Source: Bordetella parapertussis
GTDB lineage: Bacteria > Pseudomonadota > Gammaproteobacteria > Burkholderiales > Burkholderiaceae_C
Assembly: GCA_945870575.1 (NCBI GenBank)
Contig: CAMBSK010000032.1
Location: 1 to 23,410 of the forward strand
DNA length: 23,410 nt
Direction: 5' to 3'
Part shown: positions 9,841 through 18,646 of the stretch, piece after piece
Numbering within the stretch: position 1 is the stretch's first letter
Layout: every line of letters starts with the position of its first letter
Position numbers and translations under genes: made by a program
The notes under the pieces: model-generated
Told to the model about the DNA's origin: nothing
Seen by the model: the letters and a program-made list of their open reading frames with translations, nothing else
Database searches by the model: none

Positions 9841-11138
9841 GCCGGTTCTTCCGCCATCAGTTCCTGCAAAATGCCTTGGGCCGCTGCGCGCCCGGCTTTG
9901 AAGCCGTCTTCATGAAAACCGTAGCCCATCCAGGCGCCGGCAAACCAAGTGTGTTGACGGCCTTGCAAGCGGCCCAACTGGCGTTGCGCCTGAATCGCCG
10001 CCAGGTCAAACACCGGGTGTGAATATTTAAATCGCCCGAGCACATGCTCTGGGGCAATCGGGCGATCCGGATTCAGCGAGACGAACACATCTTGCGTGAA
10101 CGGCAGCGGTTGCAGTTTGTTCAACCAGTAATGCAGACACACACTGGCGCCGTTTGAGTGATCTGCGCTGCGCTGGTAGTTCCAGGCGGCCCAGGCCAGG
10201 CGTTGACGCGGCATCACCGAAGCGTCGGTGTGTAACACCGCCAGGTTGTCCTGAAAGCCGATGTTCGACAACACACTGTGTTCCTCGGCGCTGGCTTGCG
10301 CCAGCAAGCGCAAGCCCTGGTCAGCGTGGGTGGCAATCACCACATGGTCAAATTGTTGCGTCCCCAGTGCGGTGTGCAACACCACGGCTTGCTCGTCGCG
10401 TTCTATCGACAGCACCGGTGTGTTCAGGTGTTTGTCTGCGATGCGCGATGTGATGGCTTGCACGTAATGCTTAGCACCGCCTTGTACCGTGAACCATTGC
10501 GGGCGGTTGTTCACTTGTAAGAGACCGTGGTTATCGCAAAACCGCACCATGGTGGCCGCAGGAAATTGCAGCATGTGCGCGGTCGGGCAACTCCAGATGC
10601 AGCCCAGCATGGGCAGCAAATAATTGTCTTTGAAGGTGGCACCGAAACCGTGACTGTCTAAAAAATTCTGCAGGGGCTGCATCAATCCGCCATCGTCATA
10701 CGACTGCGCCAGTTGAGTACACAGCTGGTTAAAGCGGATGATTTCGCGCAGCAGCCACCAGAACTTAGGCCGCAGCAGATTGCTGCGTTGGGCAAACACG
10801 CTATTCAGATCAGCGCCGTTCCACTCGAGTGTGCGCCCGCTGTTGCCCCAAGGCGCTTGCACCGAAAACGACATGTCTGACTGTGCGGTCTGTATGCCGA
10901 GTTGCTCAAATAAATCAATCAAGCCGGGGTAAGTGCGTTCGTTGTAAACCAGAAAGCCGGTATCAACGCCGTAGCTGACATGGCCGTTTGCCCCCGCCAA
11001 GGTGATATCAACCGTATGTGTATGTCCGCCGAAATAGTCGCCGGCTTCAAACAGACTGATAGCGGCATGCCCGTGCAGGTGATGAGCCGCAGACAGGCCC
11101 GCAATGCCCGAGCCGACAATCGCTACCCGGGCGTTCAT
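9837..11138 (-). CDS. FAD-dependent amine-oxidase-type oxidoreductase
   Basis: A 433-residue flavoprotein. The N-terminal Rossmann FAD site is VAIVGSGIAGLSAAHHL (5-21), followed by the acidic end of beta-2 (FEAGDYFGG, 30-38), as in NAD(P)/FAD amine oxidases and phytoene-desaturase-like enzymes. A C-terminal FAD-contacting segment WFAGAWMGYGFHEDGFKAG lies about 30 residues from the end. In R. sphaeroides furan fatty acid synthesis a flavin-type desaturase works with a CFA-like methylase (recalled); this protein is a candidate for an analogous acyl-chain oxidation, which is inference. It begins 1 base after the stop of the peroxidase gene and overlaps DUF1365 by 4 bases. Confidence 0.92.
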   Translation of the reverse strand: MNARVAIVGSGIAGLSAAHHLHGHAAISLFEAGDYFGGHTHTVDITLAGANGHVSYGVDTGFLVYNERTYPGLIDLFEQLGIQTAQSDMSFSVQAPWGNSGRTLEWNGADLNSVFAQRSNLLRPKFWWLLREIIRFNQLCTQLAQSYDDGGLMQPLQNFLDSHGFGATFKDNYLLPMLGCIWSCPTAHMLQFPAATMVRFCDNHGLLQVNNRPQWFTVQGGAKHYVQAITSRIADKHLNTPVLSIERDEQAVVLHTALGTQQFDHVVIATHADQGLRLLAQASAEEHSVLSNIGFQDNLAVLHTDASVMPRQRLAWAAWNYQRSADHSNGASVCLHYWLNKLQPLPFTQDVFVSLNPDRPIAPEHVLGRFKYSHPVFDLAAIQAQRQLGRLQGRQHTWFAGAWMGYGFHEDGFKAGRAAAQGILQELMAEEPA

Positions 11139-11139
11139 G

Positions 11140-11763
11140 TCAAGGTGTTTTGGCGCTGAGTTGTTTGTCGAGCTCTGCCAGGAATTTGCTGTCCAACGGA
11201 TCGGTGGTGCTGTTGTAGCTCTTGACTTGTTTGCCGTCGCGGCTGATCAGGTATTTGTAAAAGTTCCACTTGGGTGCGGTGTCAGTCAACTGGGTGAGTT
11301 GCTTGAACAACGGAGAAGCGTCAGCGCCGCGCACGGTGGTCTTGCTGAACATGGGAAATTTCACGCCATAGGTGTTTTCGCAAAAGTCAGCAATTTTCTG
11401 GTTGTTGCCGGGCTCTTGGGAAAAATCGTTGGATGGAAAACCCAGCACTACCAAGCCTTTGTCTTTGTAACGTGCATAAAGTTCTTCCAGGCTTTTGTAT
11501 TGCGGGGTGAAGCCGCAAAAGCTGGCGGTGTTGACCACCAGCACCACTTGACCGGTGTATTGACACAGGTTTTGTGGTTTTTCGTCCTGCAAGCGGTCTA
11601 CCGTGTACTGCAACACAGCCGGGCATTTGGCATCGTTGTTGGCAGAGGGCTTGTTGTTTTGTGCAGCGGCTGGCACCAGCGTACCCAAAGATAAGCAAAG
11701 GGCACAGGCGGTGGATGTGAGAAAGCGATGGAGTGAATATAAGGTCATCATGTGTTCAATCAT
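11140..11763 (-). CDS. Exported glutathione-peroxidase-family protein
   Basis: A 207-residue thiol peroxidase of the GPx family, first gene of the operon. The catalytic residues are Cys83 (NTASFCGFT), Gln116 (FPSNDFSQEPG) and Trp166 (KWNFYKY). It uses Cys rather than selenocysteine. The FPSNDF-QEPG loop is one residue shorter than the form I recall as usual. An N-terminal signal peptide (hydrophobic from about 14 to 31, cleavage near PAAA before Gln35) sends it to the periplasm, where glutathione is scarce, so a thioredoxin-like donor is more likely; family members reduce lipid hydroperoxides. The start may be ATG 11763, 11751 or 11748; none has a good Shine-Dalgarno, and the shorter ones give a more typical signal peptide. 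Its stop is 1 base from the FAD gene start. Confidence 0.92.
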   Translation of the reverse strand: MIEHMMTLYSLHRFLTSTACALCLSLGTLVPAAAQNNKPSANNDAKCPAVLQYTVDRLQDEKPQNLCQYTGQVVLVVNTASFCGFTPQYKSLEELYARYKDKGLVVLGFPSNDFSQEPGNNQKIADFCENTYGVKFPMFSKTTVRGADASPLFKQLTQLTDTAPKWNFYKYLISRDGKQVKSYNSTTDPLDSKFLAELDKQLSAKTP

Positions 11764-11805
11764 GCGTGAGAATTTCGTTATTGTCCACGAAGCTTGGAAA
11801 AACCC

Positions 11806-14499
11806 TTACTTCTGCATAAACACCGCGCGCCACAAAGCCAGAATGGCTGTGCGCTCAAAGGTCAAATCTTGCATTGCACCGCGCCCGGTTTGTTCATCTA
11901 GCCTGGCCTGGTGTTGCAAATGGCGCAACTGACGGTAGGCCGCAGCGGCAGCCTTGCCCGTGCCTGCGGGCAAGAGGCCCTTGGCCTCTGCATGCAGCAG
12001 CAAGCCTATGTTGCCTATGTTGTCTTGCAAGCCCGGGTAGTCGGCGGAGTTCGCCAGCACCAAGTATTGCACTGCAAATTCGGCGTCAATCATGCCGCCG
12101 GGGCTGTGTTTGAAATCGAACAAGTCTGCCGGTACCGTATAGGCTGCGCGTAATTTGTCACGCATGGCTACGATTTCTGCTGCCAAGGCGCGCGGCGCAC
12201 GCGGCGCACACAACACCTGGCGGCGTATGTCTTCAAACGCCGGACGCAGGGCCGGGTCCCCGACACAAAAACGCGCGCGCGTCATGGCCTGGTGTTCCCA
12301 CAGCCAGGCGGTGTTGCTGCCGCGCTGGGTCTGGTAGTCGGCAAAGGCTTCGATGCTGCTGACCAGCAGGCCCGAGTTGCCGTTGGGGCGCAGCGCTGTG
12401 TCAATTTCGTACATATCGCCTTCGCCGGTTTTGGTGGTCAGCCATTGAATCAGTTTGCGCGCAAACACCGCATACACCTCGGCGGCTTGCGGGTGTTCAT
12501 CCCGGTAAATGAAGACGATGTCCAGGTCGCTGCCGTAGCCCAGCTCTTTGCCGCCCCATTTGCCGTAGCCGACGATGCCGAAACACGGTGTCTCACGGTG
12601 CGTGGTTTTCAGGCGATGCCAGACCCATTGCGCGGTGATGTGCACCATGGTGTCAGCCAGCGAGCTCAAATCATCTGCGACCTGCTCTACCGTCAAGCGT
12701 CCTTGCACGTCGCGCGCCAAAGTCAAAAACAATTCATTGTGGTGGGCGCGGCGCAGCAGATTCAGCAAGCTTTCCTCATCGTCGCCAGCGTGTGCCTGCA
12801 AGGCCGCGTAACGGGTTTGTATAGTCCGCTGTAATTGAACCGCATCAAAGCGTTCTTCCAATACCGCCGGGTCGGCCAGTTCATCGATCACGCCGGGGTG
12901 ATTCATCAAATACGCCGTGGTCCAGCGACCGGCCTCCAGCAGTTTGAGTAATTGCTCGTGCACCTGCGGGCGCTCGAGCAGCAGGGCCAGGTAGGTTTCA
13001 CGCCGCAGCAACGGCTCCATCCAGTCGCACCAGCGCAGCGCCGAGGTTTCGCTGATGCGGCCATCGTCCAACCAGCTCTGCGTGCGCTGCAGCAGTCGCA
13101 GCAAACGCTGCCTGGCGTCTTCGCGCAAAGCGCGCACACGCGGTGAATCCACCCAGTCGCTCACCCGCTGGCGCAGTACCGGGCGCAAGCTCTCAAGCAA
13201 ACTGTCCAGATGCCGGGGCAAGGGCAGCGGCTCCGCAGGACTGTCGCTGTTTGGCACAGGACGCAGCAAACGCTCAAACTCCTGCGCCACCAGATCGCGC
13301 CAGTGTTGCAGTGTGGTGATCAGGGCATGGCGGTCGGCCAGTCCCATGCTGTGCGCGATCCAGTCTGCATCCGCCGTATCGGCGGGCAGCACATGGGTTT
13401 GTTTGTCGTCCAGGTATTGCACCCGGTGCTCGACGCGGCGTAAAAACTCATAAGCGCGGCCCAAGTCTGTCGCTGTTTGCGCCGGCATCAGCCGCGCCTG
13501 CACCAGAGCCGGCAAAGCCTGCAAGGTGGGGCGCATGCGCAACTCGGGAAACTGGCCGCCGCGCACCACTTGCAGCAACTGCACGGTGAATTCAATTTCA
13601 CGAATGCCGCCGCGCCCGAGCTTGACGTCGTCGGCGCGTTCGGGTCGACCCGCGCTTTGGCGCAGCGCGTGGGTTCGGATCTGGCGGTGTAGTTCGCGCA
13701 ATGCATCGATGACGTTGTAGTCCAGGTAGCGACGAAAGACAAACGGCGTGACGATGTCTCGCAAAGCAGGCACCTTGTCCATGCATTCGGCCGGTGCCAC
13801 CACCCGCGCTTTCAGCCAGGCGAGGCGCTCCCATTCACGGCCTTGAACCTGTAAATAGGTTTCCAACGAGGCCAGCGAGACCACGCTGGCGCCGGATTCA
13901 CCATTGGGCCGTAACGCCAAGTCCATGCGAAACACCTGGCCGTGCTCGGTGGTGTCGCCGATCAGCTGAAACAATTGTTTGACCACTTTGTCAAAAAATG
14001 TGTGGTTATCAATGCTTCCCCGACCCTGACTGTCAGCGTCGGTCACGCCGTCTTCGTCATACACATAGACCAGGTCAATGTCGCTGGAGACATTCAATTC
14101 GGCGGCGCCGAGCTTACCCATGCCGACCACCCAGAGTTGCGAGACCGCGCCATCGGCACGCCGCGGCAAACCGTGGCGCACGGCGACCCGTGCCACAGCT
14201 TCTTTCAGCGCCACATCCAGTGTGAATTCAGCCAGCCAGGTCATGCCGACGGTGACCACGGACAAAGGTGCCTGCTGTTCACAATCGAGCACCACCAGCC
14301 GCTCCATGACCAACTGACGCAGTACCCGCAAGGCATCTGCGGCTAGCGGGTAAGTACGTAGCAATTCGTCGTAACAAGCTTGCAGCGTCAGCGGTGAAGG
14401 TGCGCCGGGCGGCAGGCTGATCAAGTCGCGGGCATAACGCCGGCGCAGCCTTTGCACCAGCCTTGAGCCAGCTGCGCCTTGGAAGGTCTGGTTCATCAT
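11806..14499 (-). CDS. glnE: Bifunctional glutamine synthetase adenylyltransferase/deadenylase
   Basis: GlnE adds AMP to, and removes it from, glutamine synthetase under control of the PII protein. The 897-residue product (E. coli 946) has both nucleotidyltransferase domains: the N-terminal deadenylase site GMGKLGAAELNVSSDIDLVY (about 126-145) and the C-terminal adenylyltransferase site GYGKWGGKELGYGSDLDI, with GSDLD near residues 651-657. Each keeps the D-x-D metal pair. A TAA stop lies directly before the ATG pair at 14499, so the protein cannot start earlier despite being shorter than the E. coli enzyme at the N-terminus. It is divergent from yhdP (77-base gap) and 42 bases upstream of the peroxidase operon on the same strand, so read-through into that operon is possible. 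Confidence 0.97.
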   Translation of the reverse strand: MMNQTFQGAAGSRLVQRLRRRYARDLISLPPGAPSPLTLQACYDELLRTYPLAADALRVLRQLVMERLVVLDCEQQAPLSVVTVGMTWLAEFTLDVALKEAVARVAVRHGLPRRADGAVSQLWVVGMGKLGAAELNVSSDIDLVYVYDEDGVTDADSQGRGSIDNHTFFDKVVKQLFQLIGDTTEHGQVFRMDLALRPNGESGASVVSLASLETYLQVQGREWERLAWLKARVVAPAECMDKVPALRDIVTPFVFRRYLDYNVIDALRELHRQIRTHALRQSAGRPERADDVKLGRGGIREIEFTVQLLQVVRGGQFPELRMRPTLQALPALVQARLMPAQTATDLGRAYEFLRRVEHRVQYLDDKQTHVLPADTADADWIAHSMGLADRHALITTLQHWRDLVAQEFERLLRPVPNSDSPAEPLPLPRHLDSLLESLRPVLRQRVSDWVDSPRVRALREDARQRLLRLLQRTQSWLDDGRISETSALRWCDWMEPLLRRETYLALLLERPQVHEQLLKLLEAGRWTTAYLMNHPGVIDELADPAVLEERFDAVQLQRTIQTRYAALQAHAGDDEESLLNLLRRAHHNELFLTLARDVQGRLTVEQVADDLSSLADTMVHITAQWVWHRLKTTHRETPCFGIVGYGKWGGKELGYGSDLDIVFIYRDEHPQAAEVYAVFARKLIQWLTTKTGEGDMYEIDTALRPNGNSGLLVSSIEAFADYQTQRGSNTAWLWEHQAMTRARFCVGDPALRPAFEDIRRQVLCAPRAPRALAAEIVAMRDKLRAAYTVPADLFDFKHSPGGMIDAEFAVQYLVLANSADYPGLQDNIGNIGLLLHAEAKGLLPAGTGKAAAAAYRQLRHLQHQARLDEQTGRGAMQDLTFERTAILALWRAVFMQK

Positions 14500-14576
14500 T
14501 TATTTAATTTCTGGTGAAGTGACTTGCGGGTGATAATTTCACTGTTAACTCAACCTTGACCTGAAACCTATTCTGC

Positions 14577-17500
14577 ATGTCTGAACAAGCTACAGCATCA
14601 AACGCCGCCGGGGCCGGTGGGCGTTGGTATGTCAGCTTGAGCCGTTGGCTGTGGTGGCTGGCCATCAGTTTCTGGGCGGTGATGCTGCTGGCCACCGTGG
14701 CCTTGCATTGGTTGATTGTGCCGCGAATCATCGATTGGCAGCCCGAGATTGAAGCCATGGCGTCGCGCGCCTGGGGGGTCCAAGTCAGCATCGGGCGTTT
14801 GGAAGCTGAATCTGACGGTTGGGTACCTTCTTTCGTGTTGAGCGATTTTGTATTGCGCGACCAGCAGAATCAGGAGGTCATGCGCCTGCCCGTGGTGCGG
14901 GTCAGTTTGTCGCCAGCCTCCTTGCTCAGTTTGACGCTGGATCAAATTGAATTACAAGGACCTGAACTCGAAGTGCGCCGCGACGCGCAAGGGCGCTGGC
15001 AAGTGGCTGGCATGTGGCTGGGTGACGGCGATAACACAGCCATCATGGATTGGCTGCTGCGCCAGCCGGATATTTCCATTCGCCACGGCCGCTTGCGTTG
15101 GGTGGACGATTTGTTGCAGCAACCGGAAGTGGACTTGACTGCTGTTTCTATGCAATTGCGCAATGGCTTGCGCAGCCATAGCTGGCGCTTTGATGCACAA
15201 CCCCCCGCCGACTGGGGCCAGACCATCAGTATCCAAGGTCAATTCAGTCAGGCCTTGCTCAACAACAATGCCAGCGACATCGCCAGCTGGAAAGGTCGTT
15301 TTTATGCCCAACTACCGCAAATAGATATCAGCCGCATGTCGGTTTACCTCAAGCACGCGAGCTCGGCAGAGTTGCTCTCAGGTCGGGGTTGGTTGCGTGG
15401 CTGGGTTGATATTGACCAGGGCGTGTGGAACAACCAGACGCTGGACCTGGGTTTGCAGGATGTCAGGGTCAAGCTGGACAGCCGTTTGGATGACATCCAT
15501 TTGCAACAGGTCGCCGGGCGCTTGCACATGCAGTCCTGGCTGGGCGGTCTGGGCCAGGAAGTGCGCACAGAACAATTGCAAGTGACACCTGCTGGCGGCA
15601 CTGCTTGGAGCAGCGGCAAAACCCGTTTTGCCTGGCGGCACGCCGCCCGCCCTGAGGAGCCCTGGGCCGCGACCGGTGAGTTGCACGTGGACGATATGCC
15701 GCTGGAAGTCATGGCCAGGGTGACCGCGCGCATGCCCATGGATGAAGGCTTGCGCGCACATCTGAGCCAGGCCAAGCCCGCAGGCCAGGTACACGCCTTG
15801 GATTTGAAATGGTTTGATGCCGGTTCGCCTGCCATGCATTACAAGGCCACCGGTCGTTTGCATGGTTTACGTATGGAGTCGTCTGCGCCGCAAAAGACCA
15901 GACCGTCGGCCAACTGGTGGTGGCCGGGCGTGCAGGATGCCCAGGTCGATTTCGAGTTAAATGAGCAGGCCGGCTCGGCACAGTTGCATATCCAGGATGG
16001 GAGCGTCACACTGGTGGACTGGCTGGAAGAGCCGCTGATTCCTTTGAAAAAATTCCAGTCCAAGCTGACCTGGAGCAAAACCGGTCAGACGTGGCAGCTG
16101 CAATTGCACGATGCCCAGGCCAGCACTGCTGACGGCCAAGGCAGCTTTGATTTGCACTGGCGCGAAGGCGAACAGCCGTTGTCATTCGGACACCTGGACT
16201 TGCAATTACAAGTTCAGCGTTTGCAGGCATCTAGGTTGCACCGCTACTTGCCGCAAGCCATGGATGTTCAGGCGCGCCGTTATCTGCGTGATGCATTGAC
16301 ATTTGGCTGGTTTGAAAAAGCCGTCCTTAACCTCAAAGGCCCGTTGGACCATTTTCCTTTCAGCAAAACCAATGACGGTGTATTTACTCTGCAGGCACCG
16401 TTTCAACAGGTCAATATGCAATATGCACCTGCGGCGCCTAGCAATACCGCCGGGCGGCGCGATCCGCTCAGCTGGCCGCAGTTGCAACAGGCCAATGGTG
16501 AATTGCAGATCAACCAAAACCATTTGCAACTCAAATCAAACAGTGCACGCTTGGGTACACAAGGACAAGTGCAAGTGGGTCGGCTGGAGGTGCTGATCAA
16601 TGACTTGAACAATATCGCGGTCGATGTCAACGCGCAGTTCAAAGGCAATCTCAGCGATGCCATGCAAGTGATGCTGAACACGCCGTTGCGCGACAAACTG
16701 GGGCCATGGATGAACCCTGGTCTGGTCAACGGTTTATCCGAGCATGAATTGCATTTGAATTTGCCGTTGGCCAATATGGCCGGCCTCAAGTTGCAAGGCG
16801 CACTGACTTTGCCCGGCAATGACATACAACTGCAAGCCGGACTGCCGCGCATGGGCAAGGTCAAAGGCGTGATCAATTACACCCAGTCAGGTTTAAGCAC
16901 CAATAACTTGCGCTTGCGTGTGTTCGGCGGCGATGCCCGCTTGGACGGCGGCTTGCGTTTCAGCGACAGCGTGACTGAAGGCCCGGCACGCCTGAGCCTG
17001 CAAGGCAGCATCAGCGCCGAGGCCTTGCGGCAATCCACTGAACTGCCCTCGCTGACCGGTCTGGCCACCCGCATGGAAGGCAATGCGTCATATGCGGCTA
17101 CTTTAGGTCTGCGCCAAGGTGTGCCGGAAATCACCGTGATCAGCAATCTGCAAGGCATGGCGCTGGATTTTCCCGCGCCCTTGCGCAAGCCGGCCGAGGC
17201 GTCCTGGCCTATGCGTTTCGACAGTGTGTTGTTGCCTGCCGGTACAGCCAAAGGGTCTGCCATGCTGGAGCAATTACAGCTTAAGCTGGCGCAGGTGTTG
17301 TCTGTCAGCTATGTGCGTGACGTCAGCACAGCAAAACCGACGGTGGTGCGTGGGCAGATTCAGATCGGCCAGTCAGCGGGTTGGAAAGATGCGCCGGACA
17401 ACACGGTGGTGTTGCAGGTTAAGCAGCCGAACCTGAATGCAGATGAATGGCAAACACTCCTCGCTTCTTTCACGGAAGAAGAAAGCGGTCTGCGCGTTGG

Positions 17501-18638
17501 CAATGCCGGGCGCTCCAGCTTGAATGCGTATGTGCCTAACAAAATTGATATCAGTAGCCAGGAGCTGGTCTGGTCGGGCCGTACCTATAACCAGCTTCAG
17601 GTGAATGCGGACAAGCAAGCCAGGGTCTGGCGCATAAAAGCGCGCGCCAATGAATTTCAGGGCTCGGCCGAGTACCGCCCGGCCGCAGACGGCAGCGGCG
17701 CGCGGGTCAGTGCACATTTGAATTACCTGACTATCCCGCCGGCCGTGCTGGAGGATGTGGAATCCGCCATGTCGGAGTCGCCCAAGGACATGCCGACGCT
17801 GGACCTGATTATTGACAACCTGGAGTTGCGCGGCGTTGCGCTTGGCAAGGCTGAAATCGAAGGTTTTGCACGCACCAGCACCAACGGTTCGCGCGAATGG
17901 GTGCTGGGTAAATTCAACCTCACCATGCCCGAGGCTAGCTTGCAGAGCAAGGGCCAGTGGGGCGGGTCGGGTAAAGGCGCGGCCAAGCGCTCGCAGCTTG
18001 AATTTGTGCTGCAAATCCAGGACTCGGGTCAGCTACTGGATCGGTTGGGCTTCAAAGGCGCCATTAAAAACGGCAAAGGCCGCATGGTCGGTCAGGTCGG
18101 CTGGCAGGGCTCGCCTTTTTCGCCAGATTACAAAACCATGTCAGGCCAGTTCAATGTAAATATGGAGCGCGGACAGTTTTTGAAATCCGACCCTGGTGTC
18201 GCCAGACTGCTGGGCGTGTTGAGTTTGCAGTCGCTGCCCAGGCGTTTGACGCTGGACTTCAGCGATTTGTTCAGCGAAGGCTTTATGTTTGATTTTGTGC
18301 GCGGCGATGTGCAGATTCAACAAGGCATAGCCAGCACCAATAATTTACAGATGAAAGGCGTGAGCGCCGCGGTACTGATGGAGGGCAAGGCCGACATCAA
18401 AAACGAAACCCAAGACATCAAGGTGGTGATCGTGCCCGAGTTGAATGCCGGCACCGCCTCGTTGGTGTATTCGGCCATCAATCCGCTGGTCGGGCTCAGT
18501 ACCTTTCTTGCGCAGTTTGTGTTGCGCAAGCCTTTGATGAAATCCAGTACCCAGGAGTTGCATGTGCAAGGCACCTGGAAAGATCCCAAGGTCAGCAAAG
18601 TCGACAGCAGTGACGTTAAGCCGTCCGCTAAACCCTGA
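14577..18638 (+). CDS. yhdP: YhdP family AsmA-like envelope protein
   Basis: A 1353-residue inner-membrane-anchored, mostly periplasmic protein. E. coli YhdP (about 1266 residues) is one of the TamB/YdbH/YhdP bridge proteins that carry phospholipids to the outer membrane. A single N-terminal transmembrane segment is at about 24-48, followed by a very long beta-rich region with repeated amphipathic strands (DUF3971/AsmA-like). The C-terminal block (LTLDFSDLFSEGFMFDFVRG, INPLVGLSTFLAQFVLR, STQELHVQGTWKDPKV) is diagnostic of YhdP. The start is ATG 14577 with no clear Shine-Dalgarno; a GATAAT at 14532-14537 is a possible -10 box without a convincing -35. The downstream amidase gene begins 8 bases after its stop. 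Confidence 0.94.
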   Translation: MSEQATASNAAGAGGRWYVSLSRWLWWLAISFWAVMLLATVALHWLIVPRIIDWQPEIEAMASRAWGVQVSIGRLEAESDGWVPSFVLSDFVLRDQQNQEVMRLPVVRVSLSPASLLSLTLDQIELQGPELEVRRDAQGRWQVAGMWLGDGDNTAIMDWLLRQPDISIRHGRLRWVDDLLQQPEVDLTAVSMQLRNGLRSHSWRFDAQPPADWGQTISIQGQFSQALLNNNASDIASWKGRFYAQLPQIDISRMSVYLKHASSAELLSGRGWLRGWVDIDQGVWNNQTLDLGLQDVRVKLDSRLDDIHLQQVAGRLHMQSWLGGLGQEVRTEQLQVTPAGGTAWSSGKTRFAWRHAARPEEPWAATGELHVDDMPLEVMARVTARMPMDEGLRAHLSQAKPAGQVHALDLKWFDAGSPAMHYKATGRLHGLRMESSAPQKTRPSANWWWPGVQDAQVDFELNEQAGSAQLHIQDGSVTLVDWLEEPLIPLKKFQSKLTWSKTGQTWQLQLHDAQASTADGQGSFDLHWREGEQPLSFGHLDLQLQVQRLQASRLHRYLPQAMDVQARRYLRDALTFGWFEKAVLNLKGPLDHFPFSKTNDGVFTLQAPFQQVNMQYAPAAPSNTAGRRDPLSWPQLQQANGELQINQNHLQLKSNSARLGTQGQVQVGRLEVLINDLNNIAVDVNAQFKGNLSDAMQVMLNTPLRDKLGPWMNPGLVNGLSEHELHLNLPLANMAGLKLQGALTLPGNDIQLQAGLPRMGKVKGVINYTQSGLSTNNLRLRVFGGDARLDGGLRFSDSVTEGPARLSLQGSISAEALRQSTELPSLTGLATRMEGNASYAATLGLRQGVPEITVISNLQGMALDFPAPLRKPAEASWPMRFDSVLLPAGTAKGSAMLEQLQLKLAQVLSVSYVRDVSTAKPTVVRGQIQIGQSAGWKDAPDNTVVLQVKQPNLNADEWQTLLASFTEEESGLRVGNAGRSSLNAYVPNKIDISSQELVWSGRTYNQLQVNADKQARVWRIKARANEFQGSAEYRPAADGSGARVSAHLNYLTIPPAVLEDVESAMSESPKDMPTLDLIIDNLELRGVALGKAEIEGFARTSTNGSREWVLGKFNLTMPEASLQSKGQWGGSGKGAAKRSQLEFVLQIQDSGQLLDRLGFKGAIKNGKGRMVGQVGWQGSPFSPDYKTMSGQFNVNMERGQFLKSDPGVARLLGVLSLQSLPRRLTLDFSDLFSEGFMFDFVRGDVQIQQGIASTNNLQMKGVSAAVLMEGKADIKNETQDIKVVIVPELNAGTASLVYSAINPLVGLSTFLAQFVLRKPLMKSSTQELHVQGTWKDPKVSKVDSSDVKPSAKP

Positions 18639-18640
18639 GG
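18637..18640 (+). promoter_or_regulatory. Ribosome binding site of the Nit-type amidase gene
   Basis: GAGG, overlapping the yhdP stop codon and 6 bases before the ATG at 18647. It supports this start and translation of the amidase from the yhdP transcript. Confidence 0.6.
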
Positions 18641-18646
18641 CCAAAC

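Noticed and set aside
11764..11805. A sigmaE/ChrR-type promoter (TGATC-like -35 with TAA-like -10) before the peroxidase-headed operon.
   Set aside because: I searched the gap and the adjacent end of glnE on the minus strand by eye and found no match with suitable spacing.
14532..14537. GATAAT as -10 box for yhdP.
   Set aside because: The sequence 17-18 bases upstream has almost no match to a -35 box; too weak to list as a promoter.
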